A stretch of 64,000 nucleotides of DNA, taken from contig NW_027490170.1 in assembly GCF_050948175.1 (NCBI RefSeq), positions 992,001 to 1,056,000 on the forward strand, in the 5' to 3' direction. Shown here piece after piece: positions 11,901 through 25,406 of this stretch; the stretch's first letter is position 1, and each line of letters begins with the position of its first letter. The notes below the pieces were generated by a model. It did no database searches and was not told the DNA's origin. It saw nothing but the letters and a program-made list of their open reading frames with translations. This DNA comes from Xylocopa sonorina (taxonomy: Eukaryota; Arthropoda; Insecta; Hymenoptera; Apidae). Position numbers and translations under genes: made by a program.

Positions 11901-13776
11901 GAAGTAGCGTTTGCAGATGTCTACGTATCGAAGCAACAGTGTTCTAATGCTTCTTAAATCGCGATATCGCATCTCATTTCTATGTTTCATGATAATATAT
12001 AATATTCACTGCGAATTATCATGTATACCTCGCATACACTTCAAATGAATGTAAATGCGACACTTCCTTGCTAGGAAATAGCGTTTGCAGATGTCTACGT
12101 ATCGTGGCATTAGAGGTCTAATGCTTCTCAAAACGCGATATCGCTTCGCATTCTTATGTTTCCTGATAATATATAATATTCATTGCGAAGTGTCATGTAT
12201 ATCTCGCATACACTTCAAATGAATGTGAATGCGACAGTACCTTGCTAGGATGTAGCGTTTGTAGATGTCTACGTATCGAACCAATAGATTTCCAATGCTT
12301 CTTAAATCGCGATATCGCATCTCATTTCTATGATTCATGACAAGATATAGTATTCATTGTGCAGTGTTATGTATACCTCTTATTCACTTCAAAAGAATGT
12401 AAATGCTACAATTTCTTGCTAGGAAATAGCGTTTGCAGATGTCTACATATCGAAGTAATAGACATCAAATGCTTCATATATCGCCATATCGCATCTCATT
12501 TCTATGTTTCATGATAAGATATAATATTCATTGCGAAGTGTCATGTATACCTCGTATTAGTTTCAAAAGAATGTAAATGCGACACTTCCTTGCTAGGAAG
12601 TAGCGTTTGCAGATGTCTACATATCGAAGCAATAGATTTCTAAAGCCTGCTAATTCGCGATATCGCATCTCATATCTATGTTTCATGATAATATATAATA
12701 TTCACAGTGCAGTGTTATGTATACCTCGTATTCACTTCAAAAGAATGTAAATGCGACACTTCCTTGCTAGGAAATAGCGTTTGCAGATGTCTACGTATCG
12801 AAGCAATAGGGATCTAATGCTTCTCAAATCGCCATATCGCTTCTCATTTCTATGTTTCATGACAATATATAATATTCACTGCGAAGTGTCATGTATACTT
12901 CGCATACACTTCAAAAGAATGTAAATGCGACACTTCCTTACTAGGAATTAGCGTTTGCAGATGTCTACGTATCGAAGCAATAGATTTCTAAATCTTGCTA
13001 TTCCGCGATATCGAATTTCATATCTATATTTCATCATAATTTATAATATTCATTGCGATGTGTTATGTGTACCTCGCACTCACTTCAAATAAATGTACAT
13101 GCTACACTTCCTTGCTAGGAAATAGCGTTTGCAGATGTGAACGTATCGTAGCAATTTAGTTCTAATGCTTCTTAAAACGGGATATCGCATCACATTTCTA
13201 TTTTTCATAATAAGATATAATACTCATTGCGAAGTGTCATGTATACATCGTATTCTCTTCAAATGAATGTAAATGCGACACTTCCTTGCTAGGAAATAGC
13301 GTTTGCAGATGTCTACGTATCAAAGCAATAGAGTTCTAATGCTTCTTAAACCGTCACATCGCATCTCACTTCTATGGTTCATGATAAGATATAATATTCA
13401 TTGCGAAGTGTCATGTATTCCTCGTATTCCTTTCAAAAGAATGTAAACGCGACACTTCCTTGCTAGGAAGTAGCGTTTGCAGATGTCAACATATCGAAGC
13501 AATAGGGATCTAATGCTTCTTAAATCGCCCATATCGCTTCTCATTTCTATGTTTCATGATAAAATATAATATTCATTGTGCAGTGTTATGAATACCTCGT
13601 ATTCACTTCAAGTGAATGTAAATGCGACACTTCCTTGCTAGGAATTAGCGTTTACAGATGTCTACGAATCGAAGCAATAGTGTTCTAATGCTTCTTAAAT
13701 CGCGATATTGCATCCCATTTCTATGTTTTATGATAAGATATAATATTAATTGTGCAGTGTTATGTATACCTCGTAT

Positions 13777-13811
13777 TCACTTCAAAAGAATGTAAATGCG
13801 ACACTTCCTTG
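13777..13811. other. Recombination junction of the 11.1-kb duplication
   Basis: The left flank of this 35-bp tract matches the sequence ending the second copy (CGTATT before it, as at 24908-24913). The right flank matches the sequence starting the first copy (CTAGGAACTAGCG after it, as at 2675 onward). The tract itself is identical at 2640-2674, 13777-13811 and 24914-24948. The exchange therefore took place somewhere within it, at homologous positions of two monomers 64 units apart, which keeps the 174-bp phase intact. This is what homologous unequal exchange between misaligned monomers would leave. Confidence 0.85.
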
Positions 13812-16800
13812 CTAGGAACTAGCGTTTGCAGATGTCTACGTATCGTAGCATTAGAGTTCTAATGCTTCTCAGAACGCGATATCGCTACTCATTACTATGT
13901 TTCATCATAATATATAATATTCACTGTGAAGTGTTATGTACTCCTCGTATTCACTTCAAAAGAATGTAAATACGACACTTCCTTGCTAGGAAATAGCGTT
14001 TGCAGATGTCTACGTATCGAAGCAATAGTGTTCTAATGCTTGTTAAATCGTCATATCGCATCTCATTTCTATGTTTCGTGATATGATATAATATTCATTG
14101 CGAAGTGTCATGTATACCTCGTATTCCTTTCAAAAGAATGTAAATACGACACTTCCTTGCTCGAAAATAGCGTTTGCAGATGTCTACGTATCGAAGCAAT
14201 AGTGTTCTAATGCTTCTTAAATCGTCATATCGCATCTCATTTCTATGTTTCATGATAGGATATAATATTCATTGCGAAGTGTCATGTATACCTCGTATTC
14301 CCTTCAGAAGAATGTAAATGCGACAATTCCTTGCTAGGAACTAGCGTTGGCAGTTATCTACGTATCGAAGCAATAGGGTTCCAAAGCTTCTTAAATCGCG
14401 ATATCGCATCTCATTTTTATGTTTCATGATAAGATATAATATTCATTGTGCAGTGTTACGAGCATTTCGTATTCACTTCAAAAGAATGTAAATGCGACAC
14501 TTCCTTGCTAGGAACTAGCGTTGGCAGATGTCTACGTATCGAAGCAATAGAGTTCTAATCCTTCTCAAAAAGCGATATCGCATCTCATTCCTATGTTTCA
14601 TGATAAAATATAATATTCAATGTGCAGTGTTATGCACTCCTCGTATTCACTTCAAAAGAAAGTAAATGCGACAATACCTTGCTAGGAAATAGCGTTTGCA
14701 GATTGCTTCGTATCGAAGCAATAGTTTTCTAATGCTTCTTAAATCGCGATATCGCATCTCATTTCTATGTTTGGTGACAAGATATAATATTCATTGCGAA
14801 GTGTCATGTATACATCGTATTCCTTTCTAAAGAATGTGAATGTGACAGTTCCTTGCTAGGAAATAGTGTTTGCAGATATCTACGTATCGAAGCAATAGAA
14901 TTCCAAAGCTTCTTAAATCGCGATATCGCATCTCATTTTTATGTTTCATGATAAGATATAATATTCATTGTGCAGTGTTATGAATATTTCGTATTCATTT
15001 CAAAAGAAAGTAAATGCGACACTTCCTTGCTAGGAAATAGCGTTTGCAGATTGCTTCTTATCGAAGCAATAGTTTTCTAATGCTTCTTAAATCGCGATAT
15101 TGCATTTCATTTCTATGTTTGGTGACAACATATAATATTCATTGTGCAGTGTTATGTATATCTCGTCTATACTTCAAATGAATGTAAATGCGACACTTCC
15201 TTGCTAGGAAGTAGCGTTTGCAGATATCTACGTATCGAAGCAATACAGTTCTAATGCTTCTTAAAACGGGATATCGCATCTCATTTCTTTGCTTCATGAT
15301 ATGATATAATATTAGTTGCGGTGTGTCATGAATACCTTGTATTCACATCAAAAGAATGTAAAGGCGACACTTCCATGATCGGAAATAGCGTTTGCAGATG
15401 ACTACGTATCGAAGCAATAGATTTCTAATGGTTCTTAAAACGAGATATCGCATCTCATTTCTATGATTCATGGTATGGTATAATATTCATTGCGAAGTGT
15501 TATGTATTCCTCGTCTACACTTCAAATGAATGCAAATGCGACACTTCCATACTAGGAGATAGCGTTTGCAGATGCCTACTCATCGAAGCAATACATTTCT
15601 AATTCTTCCTAAAACGGGATATCGCATCTGATTTCAGTGTTTAATGATAAGATATAATATTCATTGCGAAGTGTCATGTATACCTCGTATTCACTTCAAA
15701 TGAATGTGAATGCGACAGTTCCTTGCTAGGAAATAGTGTTTGCAGATGTCTACGTATCGAAGTAATAGTGTTCTTATGCTTCTTAAATCGTCATATCGCA
15801 TCTCATTTCTATGTTTCATGATAGGATATAATTTTCATTGCGAAGTGTCATGTATACCTCGTATTCCCTTCAGAGGAATGTAAATGCGACACTTCCTTGC
15901 TAGGAACTAGCGTTGGCAGATGTCTACGTATCGAAGCAATAGAGTTCTAATCCTTCTCAAAAAGCGATATCGCATCTCATTCCTATGTTTCATGATAAGA
16001 TATAATATTCAATGTGCAGTGTTATGCACTCCTCGTATTCACTTCAAAAGAAAGTAAATGCGACAATACCTTGCTAGGAAATAGCGTTTGCAGATGTCTC
16101 CGTAACGAAGAAATAGTGTTCTGATACTTCTTAAATCGCGATATCGCATCTCATTTCTATGTTTCGTGATATGATATAATATTCATTGCGAAGTGTCATG
16201 TATACCTTGTATTCCTTTCAAAAGAATGTAAATGCGACACTTCCTTGCTAGGAAATAGCGTTTGCAGATGTCTACGTATCGAAGCAATAGTGTTCTAATG
16301 CTTCTTAAATCGCGATATCGCATTTCATTTCTATGCTTCATGTTAAGATATAATATTCACTGCGAAGTGTCATGTATACCTCGCATACACTTCAAATGAT
16401 TGTAAATGCGACACTTCCTTGCTAGGAAATATCGTTTGCAGATTGCTTCGTATCGAAGCAATAGTTTTCTAATGCTTCTTAAATCGCGATATCGCATCTC
16501 ATTTCTATGTTTGGTGACAAGATATAATATTCATTGTGCAGTATTATGTATATCTCGTCTATACTTCGAATGAATGTAAATGCAACACTTCCTTCCTAGG
16601 AAGTAGCGTTTGCAGATGTCTACGTATGGAAGCAATAGGGATCTAGTGCTTCTTAAATCGCCATATCGCATCTCATTTCTATGTTTCATGATAAGATATA
16701 ATATTCAATTTGCAGTGTTATGTATACCTCGTATTCACTTGAAAAGAATGTAAATGCGACAATTCCTTGCTAGGAAATAGCGTTTGGAGATTGCTTCGTA

Positions 16801-19800
16801 TCGAAGCAATAGTTTTCTAATGCTTCTTAAATCGCGATATCGCATCTCAGTTCTATGTTTGGTGACAAGATATAATATTCATTGTGCAGTATTATGTATA
16901 TCTCGTCTATACTTCAAATGAATGTAAATGCGACACTTCCTTGCTAGGAAGTAGCGTTTGCAGATGTCTACGTATGGAAGCAATAGGGATCTAATGCTTC
17001 TGAAATCGTCATATCGCATCTCATATCAGCGTTTCCTGATAAGATATAATATTCATTGCGAAGTGTCATGTATACATCGTATTCCTTTCTAAAGAATGTG
17101 AATGTGACAGTTCCTTGCTAGGAAATAGTGTTTGCAGATATCTACGTATCGAAGCAATAGAATTCCAAAGCTTCTTAAATCGCGATATCGCATCCCATTT
17201 TTATGTTTCATGATAAGATATAATATTCATTGTGCAGTGTTATGAATATTTCGTATTCATTTCAAAAGAATGTAAATGCGACACTTCCTTGCTAGGAAAT
17301 AGCGTTTGCAGATTGCTTCTTATCGAAGCAATAGTTTTCTAATGCTTCTTAAATCGCGATATTGCATCTCATTTCTATGTTTGGTGACAACATATAATAT
17401 TCATTGTGCAGTGTTATGTATATCTCGTCTATACTTCAAATGAATGTAAATGCGACACTTCCTTGCTAGGAAGTAGCGTTTGCAAATGTCTACGTATGGA
17501 AGCAATAGAGTTCTAATGCTTCTGAAATCGTCATAACGCATCTCATATCAACGTTTCCTGATAAGATATAATATTCATTGCGAAGTGTCACGTATACATC
17601 GTATTCCTTTCTAAAGAATGTGAATGTGACAGTTCCTTGCTAGGAAATAGTATTTGCAGATATCTTCGTATCGAAGCAATAGAGTTCCAAAGCTTCTTAA
17701 ATCGCGATATCGCATCTCATTTTTATGTTTCATGATAAGATATAATATTCATTGTGCAGTGTTATGAATATTTAATATTTCGTATTCACTTCAAAAGAAT
17801 GTAAATGCGACACTTCCTTGCTAGGCAATAGCGTTTGCCGATGTCTACGTATCGAAACGATTGTTTTCTAATACTTCATAAATCGTCATATCGCATCTCA
17901 TATCTACGTTTCATGACAAGATATAATATTCACTGCGAAGTGTCATTTATACCACGTATTCCTTTCAAAAGAATGTAAATGCGACACTTCCTTGCTAGGA
18001 GATAGCGTTTGCAGATGTCTACGTATCGAAGCAATAGATTTCTAATGCTTCTTAAATCGCCATATCGCATCTCATTTCTATGTTTCATGATAAGATATAA
18101 TATTCATTGTGCAGTGTTATGTATACCTCGTATTCACCACAAAAGAATGTATATGCGACACTTCCTTGCTAGGAAGTAGCGTTTGCAGATGTCTACGTAT
18201 CGAAGCAATAGTGTTCTAATGCTTCTTAAATCGCCATATTACATCACATTTCTATGTTTCATGATAAGATATAAGATTCATTGTGGAGTGTCATGTATAC
18301 CTCGCATACACTTCAAATGAATGTAAATGCGACAATTCCTTGCTAGGAAATAGCGTTTGCAGATGTCTACGTATCGAAGCAATAGTGTTCTAATGCTTCT
18401 TAAATCGTCATATCGCATCTCATTTCTATGTTTCATGATAGGATATAATATTCATTGCGAAGTGTCATGTATACCTCGTATTCCCTTCAGAAGAATGTAA
18501 ATGCGACACTTCCTTGCTAGTAACTAGCGTTTGCTGATGTCTACGTATCGAAGCAATAGTGTTCTAATGCTTCTTAAATCGTCATATCGCATCTCATTTC
18601 TATGTTTCATGATAAGATATAATATTCATTGTGCAGTGTTATGTATACCTCGTATTCACCACAAAAGAATGTAAATGCGACACTTCCTTGCTAGGAAGTA
18701 GCGTTTGCAGATGTCTACGTATCGAAGCAATAGTGTTCTAATGCTTCTTAAATCGCCATATTACATCACATTTCTATGTTTCATGATAAGATATAAGATT
18801 CATTGTGGAGTGTCATGTATACCTCGCATACGCTTCAAATGAATGTAAATGCGACAATTCCTTGCTAGGAAATACCGTTTGCAGATGTCTACGTATCGAA
18901 GCAATAGTGTTCTAATGCTTCTTAAATCGTCATATCGCATCTCATTTCTATGTTTCATGATAGGATATAATATTCATTGCGAAGTGTCATGTATACCTCG
19001 TATTCCTTTCAAAAGAATGTAAATACGACACTTCCTTGCTCGGAAATAGCGTTTGCAGATGTCTACGTATCGAAGCAATAGTGTTCTAATGCTTCTTAAA
19101 TCGTCATATCGCATCTCATGTCTATGTTTCATGATAGGATATAATATTCATTGCGAAGTATCATGTATACCTCGTATTCCCTTCAGAAGAATGTAAATGC
19201 GACACTTCCTTGCTAGGAACTAGCGTTGGCAGATGTCTACGTATCGAAGCAATAGAGTTCTAGTCCTTCTCAAAAAGCGATATCGCATCTCATTCCTATG
19301 TTTCATGATAAGATATAATATTCAATGTGCAGTGTTATGTACTCCTCGTATTCACTTTAAAAGAAAGTAAATGCGACAATACCTTGCTAGGAATTAGCGT
19401 TTGCAGATGTCTACGTATGGAAGCAATAAAGTTCTAATGCTTCTTAAATAGTCATCTCATATCAATGTTTCGTGATAAGATATAATATTCATTTCGAAGT
19501 GTCATGTATACCTCGTATTCCCTTCAGAAGAATGTAAATGCGACACTTCCTTACTAGGAACTAGCGTTTGCAGATGTCTACGTATCGAAGCAATAGTGTT
19601 CTAATGCTTCTTAAATCGTCATATCGCATCTCATTTCTATGTTTCGTGATATGATATAATATTCATTGCGAAGTGTCATGTATACCTCGTATTCCTTTCA
19701 AAAGAATGTAAATACGACACTTCCTTGCTCGGAAATAGCGTTTGCAGATGTCTACGTATCGAAGCAATAGGGATCTAATGCTTCTTAAATAGCCATATCG

Positions 19801-22800
19801 CATCTCATTTCTATGTTTCATGACAATATATAACATTCACTGCGAAGTGTCATGTATACCTCGCATACACATCAAATGAATGTAAATGCGACACTTTCTT
19901 GCTAGGAACTAGCATTGGCAGATGTCTACGTATCGAAGCAATAGTGTTCTAATTTTTCTTAAATCGCGGTATCGCATCCAATTTCTATGTTTCATGATAA
20001 GATATAATATTCATTGTGCAGTGCTATGTATACCTCGTATCTACTTGAAAAGAATGTAAATGCGATACTTCCTTGTTAGGCAGTAGCGTTTGCAGATGTC
20101 TACGTATCGAAGCAATAGAGTTCTAATGCTTCTTAAATCGCCATATTACATCACATTTATATGTTTCATGATAAGATATAATATTCATTGTGGAGTGTTA
20201 TGTATACCTCGCATACGCTTCAAATGAATGTAAATGCGACACTTACTTGCTAGGGAGTAGCGTTTGCAGGTGTCTACGCATCGAAGCAATAGAGTTCTAA
20301 TGCTTCTTAAATCGCTATATTGCATCCCATTTCTATGTTTCATGATAAGATATAATATTCATTGTGCAGTGCTATGTATATCTCGTCCATACTTCAAATG
20401 AATGTAAATGCGACACTCCCTTGCTAGGAAATATTTCTTGCAGATGTCCACGTATCGTGGCATTAGGGTTCTAATGCTTCTCAAATCGCCATATTGCATC
20501 TCATTTCTATGTTTCATGGTAATATATAATATTCATTGCGAAGTTTCATGTATACCTCGCATACAATTCAAACGAATATGAATGCGACAGTTCCTTGCTG
20601 GGGAATAGTGTTTGCAGATGTCTACGTATCGAAGCAATAGATTTCTAAAGCTTGCTAATTCGCGATATCGCATCTCATATCTATCTTTCATGATAATGTA
20701 TAATATTAATTGCGAAGTTTCATGTATACCTCGCATACAATTCAAATGAATGTGAATGCGACAGTTCCTTGCTGGGAAATAGTGTTTGCAGATGTCTACG
20801 TATCGAAGCAATAGAGTTCTAATGCTTCTTAAATCGTCATATCGCATCACATTTCTATGTTTCATGATAAGATATAGTATTCATTGTGCAGTGTTATGTA
20901 TACCTCGTATTCACTTCAAAAAAATGTAAATGCGACACTTCCTTGCTAGGAAGTAGCGTTTGCAGATGTCTACGTATCGAAGCAATAGTGTTCTAATGCT
21001 TCTTAAATTGCCATATTACATCACATTTCTATGTTTCATGATAAGATATAATATTCTTTGTGTAGTGTTATGTTTATCTCATCTATAATTCAAATGAATG
21101 TAAATGCGACACTTCCTTGATAGGAAATAGCGTTTGCAGATATCTGCGTATCGAAGCAATAGAGTTCCAAAGCTTTCTAATTCGCGATATCGCATCTCAT
21201 TTCTATGTTTGATGATAAGATATAATATTCATTGTCGAGTGTTATGTATACCTCGTATTCGTTTCAAAAGAATGTAAATGCGACACGTCCTTGCTAGGAA
21301 GTAGCGTTTGCAGATGTCTACGTGTCGAAGCAATAGTGTTCTAATGCTTCTTAAATCGCAATATCGCATCTCATATCTATGTTTCATGATAATATGTAAC
21401 ATTCATTGCGAAGTGTCATGTATACCTCGCATACACTTCTAATGAATGTGAATGCGACAGTTCCTCGCTAGGAAATAGCGTTTGCAGATATCTACGTATC
21501 GAAGCAATAGAGTTCTAAAGCTTCTTAAATCGCGATATCGCATCTCATTTCTATGTTTCATGATAAGATATAATATTCATTTTGCAGTGTTATCAATACC
21601 TCGTATTCACTTCAAAAGAGTGTAAATGCGACACTTCCTTGCTTGAAAATAGCGTTTGCAGATGTCTACGTATCGAGGCAATAGTTTTCTAATGCTTCTT
21701 AAATCGCGATATCGCACAACATTTCTATGTTTCATGATAAGATATAATATTCATTGTGTAGTGTCATGTTTATCGCATCTATACTTCAAATGAATGTAAA
21801 TGCGACACTTCCTTGCTAGGAAATAGCGTTTGCAGATGTTTACGTATCGAAGCAATAGAGTTCTAATGCTTCTTAAATAGCCATATCGCATCTCATTTCT
21901 ATGTTTCATGATAAGATATAATAATCATTGTGCAGTATTATGTATATCTCGTCTATACTTCAAATGAATGTAAATGCGACACTTCCTTGCTCGGAAATAG
22001 CGTTTGCAGATGTCTACGTATCGAAGCAATAGTGTTCTAATGCTTCTTAAATTGCCATATTACATCACATTTCTATGTTTCATGATAAGATATAATATTC
22101 AGTGTGTAGTGTTATGTTTATCTCATCTATAATTCAAATGAATGTAAATGCGACACTTCCTTGCTACGAAATAGCGTTTGCAGATATCTGTGTATCGAAG
22201 CAATAGAGTTCCAAAGCTTTCTAATTCGCGATATCGCATCTCATTTCTATGTTTGATGATAAGATATAATATTCATTGTCGAGTGTTATGTATACCTCGT
22301 ATTCGTTTCAAAAGAATGTAAATGCGACACGTCCTTGCTAGGAAGTAGCGTTTGCAGATGTCTACGTGTCGAAGCAATAGTGTTCTAGTGATTCTTAAAT
22401 CGCGATATCGCATCTCATTTCTATGTTTCATGACAATATATAATATTCATTGCGAAGGGTCATGTTTACTTCGCATACACTTAAAATGAATGTAAATGCG
22501 ACACTTCCTTGCTAGGAAATAGCGTTTCCAGATGTCTACGTATCGAAGCAATAGTGTTCTAATGCTTCTTAAATCGCGATATCGCATCTCATATCTATGT
22601 TTCATGATAATATGTAACATTCATTGCGAAGTGTCATGTATACCTCGCATACACTTCTAATGAATGTGAATGCGACAGTTCCTCGCTAGGAAATAGCGTT
22701 TGCAGATATCTACGTATCGAAGCAGTAGAGTTCTAAAGCTTCTTAAATCGCGATATCGCATCTCATTTCTATGTTTCATGATAAGATATAATATTCATTT

Positions 22801-24913
22801 TGCAGTGTTATGAATACCTCGTATTCACTTCAGAAGAATGTAAATGCGACACTTCCTTGCTTGGAAATAGCGTTTGCAGATGTCTACGTATCGAGGCAAT
22901 AATTTTCTAATGCTTCTTAAGTCGCGATATCGCACAACATTTCTATGTTTCATGATAAGATATAATATTCATTGTGTAGTGTCATGTTTATCGCATCTAT
23001 ACTTCAAATGAATGTAAATGCGACACTCCCTTGCTAGGAAGTAGCGTTTGCAGATGTCTACGTATCGAAGCAACAGTGTTCTAATGCTTCTTAAATCGCG
23101 ATATCGCATCTCATTTCTATGTTTCATGATAATATATAATATTCACTGCGAATTATCATGTATACCTCGCATACACTTCAAATGAATGTAAATGCGACAC
23201 TTCCTTGCTAGGAAATAGCGTTTGCAGATGTCTACGTATCGTGGCATTAGAGGTCTAATGCTTCTCAAAACGCGATATCGCTTCGCATTCTTATGTTTCC
23301 TGATAATATATAATATTCATTGCGAAGTGTCATGTATATCTCGCATACACTTCAAATGAATGTGAATGCGACAGTACCTTGCTAGGATGTAGCGTTTGTA
23401 GATGTCTACGTATCGAACCAATAGATTTCCAATGCTTCTTAAATCGCGATATCGCATCTCATTTCTATGATTCATGACAAGATATAGTATTCATTGTGCA
23501 GTGTTATGTATACCTCTTATTCACTTCAAAAGAATGTAAATGCTACAATTTCTTGCTAGGAAATAGCGTTTGCAGATGTCTACATATCGAAGTAATAGAC
23601 ATCAAATGCTTCATATATCGCCATATCGCATCTCATTTCTATGTTTCATGATAAGATATAATATTCATTGCGAAGTGTCATGTATACCTCGTATTAGTTT
23701 CAAAAGAATGTAAATGCGACACTTCCTTGCTAGGAAGTAGCGTTTGCAGATGTCTACATATCGAAGCAATAGATTTCTAAAGCCTGCTAATTCGCGATAT
23801 CGCATCTCATATCTATGTTTCATGATAATATATAATATTCACAGTGCAGTGTTATGTATACCTCGTATTCACTTCAAAAGAATGTAAATGCGACACTTCC
23901 TTGCTAGGAAATAGCGTTTGCAGATGTCTACGTATCGAAGCAATAGGGATCTAATGCTTCTCAAATCGCCATATCGCTTCTCATTTCTATGTTTCATGAC
24001 AATATATAATATTCACTGCGAAGTGTCATGTATACTTCGCATACACTTCAAAAGAATGTAAATGCGACACTTCCTTACTAGGAATTAGCGTTTGCAGATG
24101 TCTACGTATCGAAGCAATAGATTTCTAAATCTTGCTATTCCGCGATATCGAATTTCATATCTATATTTCATCATAATTTATAATATTCATTGCGATGTGT
24201 TATGTGTACCTCGCACTCACTTCAAATAAATGTACATGCTACACTTCCTTGCTAGGAAATAGCGTTTGCAGATGTGAACGTATCGTAGCAATTTAGTTCT
24301 AATGCTTCTTAAAACGGGATATCGCATCACATTTCTATTTTTCATAATAAGATATAATACTCATTGCGAAGTGTCATGTATACATCGTATTCTCTTCAAA
24401 TGAATGTAAATGCGACACTTCCTTGCTAGGAAATAGCGTTTGCAGATGTCTACGTATCAAAGCAATAGAGTTCTAATGCTTCTTAAATCGTCACATCGCA
24501 TCTCACTTCTATGGTTCATGATAAGATATAATATTCATTGCGAAGTGTCATGTATTCCTCGTATTCCTTTCAAAAGAATGTAAACGCGACACTTCCTTGC
24601 TAGGAAGTAGCGTTTGCAGATGTCAACATATCGAAGCAATAGGGATCTAATGCTTCTTAAATCGCCCATATCGCTTCTCATTTCTATGTTTCATGATAAA
24701 ATATAATATTCATTGTGCAGTGTTATGAATACCTCGTATTCACTTCAAGTGAATGTAAATGCGACACTTCCTTGCTAGGAATTAGCGTTTACAGATGTCT
24801 ACGAATCGAAGCAATAGTGTTCTAATGCTTCTTAAATCGCGATATTGCATCCCATTTCTATGTTTTATGATAAGATATAATATTAATTGTGCAGTGTTAT
24901 GTATACCTCGTAT
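13777..24913. repeat. 11,137-bp tandem duplication, copy 2 (64 monomers)
   Basis: This is the second, directly adjacent copy in the same orientation as copy 1, at a constant +11,137 offset. It carries the same rare markers as copy 1, including TTTGGTGACAAGATATAA monomers, the AATATTT insertion (near 17770) and the CGCCCAT insertion (near 24664). Identity continues 35 bp past the nominal end and breaks at 24949, where T replaces the C of 13812. Near-identity at this scale implies either a very recent unequal crossover or an assembly that duplicated a unit; the sequence alone cannot decide between them. Confidence 0.93.
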
Positions 24914-25406
24914 TCACTTCAAAAGAATGTAAATGCGACACTTCCTTGTTAAGCAGTAGCGTTTGCAGATGTCTACGTATGGAAGCAATAGAGTTCTAAT
25001 CCTCCTCAAATCGTCATATCGCATCTCATTTCTATGTTTCATGATAAGATATAATATTCATTGCGAGGTGTCATGTATACTTCGTATTCCTTTCAAAAGT
25101 ATGTAAATGCGACACATCCTTGCTAGGAAATAGCGATTGCAGATGTCTACGTATCGAAGCAACAGTTTTCTAATGCTTCTTAAATCGTCATATCGCATCT
25201 CATATCTACGTTTCATATTAAGATATAATATTCATTGCGAAGTGTCATGAATACCTCGTATTCCTTTCAAAAGAATGTAAACGCGACACTTCCTTGCTAG
25301 GAAGTAGCGTTTACAAATGTCTACGTATCGAAGCAATAGTGTTCTAATGCTTCTTAAATCGCGATATCGCATCTCATTTCTATGTTTCATGATAAGATAT
25401 AATATT
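24914..25406. repeat. Transition monomers right of the 11.1-kb duplication
   Basis: From 24949 the sequence departs from the duplicated block with CTTCCTTGTTAAGCAGTAGC. Monomers start at 24885, 25059 and 25233, all 174 bp apart, and lead into the 1043-bp HOR domain at 25407. The GTTAAGCAG variant resembles GTTAGGCAG at 8938 inside the duplicated block. Only satellite sequence is present. Confidence 0.85.

Larger units (their letters stand above)
2640..13776. repeat. 11,137-bp tandem duplication, copy 1 (64 monomers)
   Basis: This block recurs at an offset of exactly 11,137 bp in every place I compared, from 2640/13777 to 13811/24948. The length equals 64 x 174 + 1. The extra base is explained by three indels that both copies share: +7 near 6630 (an extra AATATTT), -7 near 8315 (a shortened TCATCTCAT), and +1 near 13526 (CGCCCAT). 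Only three differences from copy 2 were seen: 9330 C versus 20467 G, 9344 C versus 20481 T, and 13351 C versus 24488 T. I did not align every base by machine, so further differences are possible. Nested older repeats lie inside the block. Confidence 0.93.
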
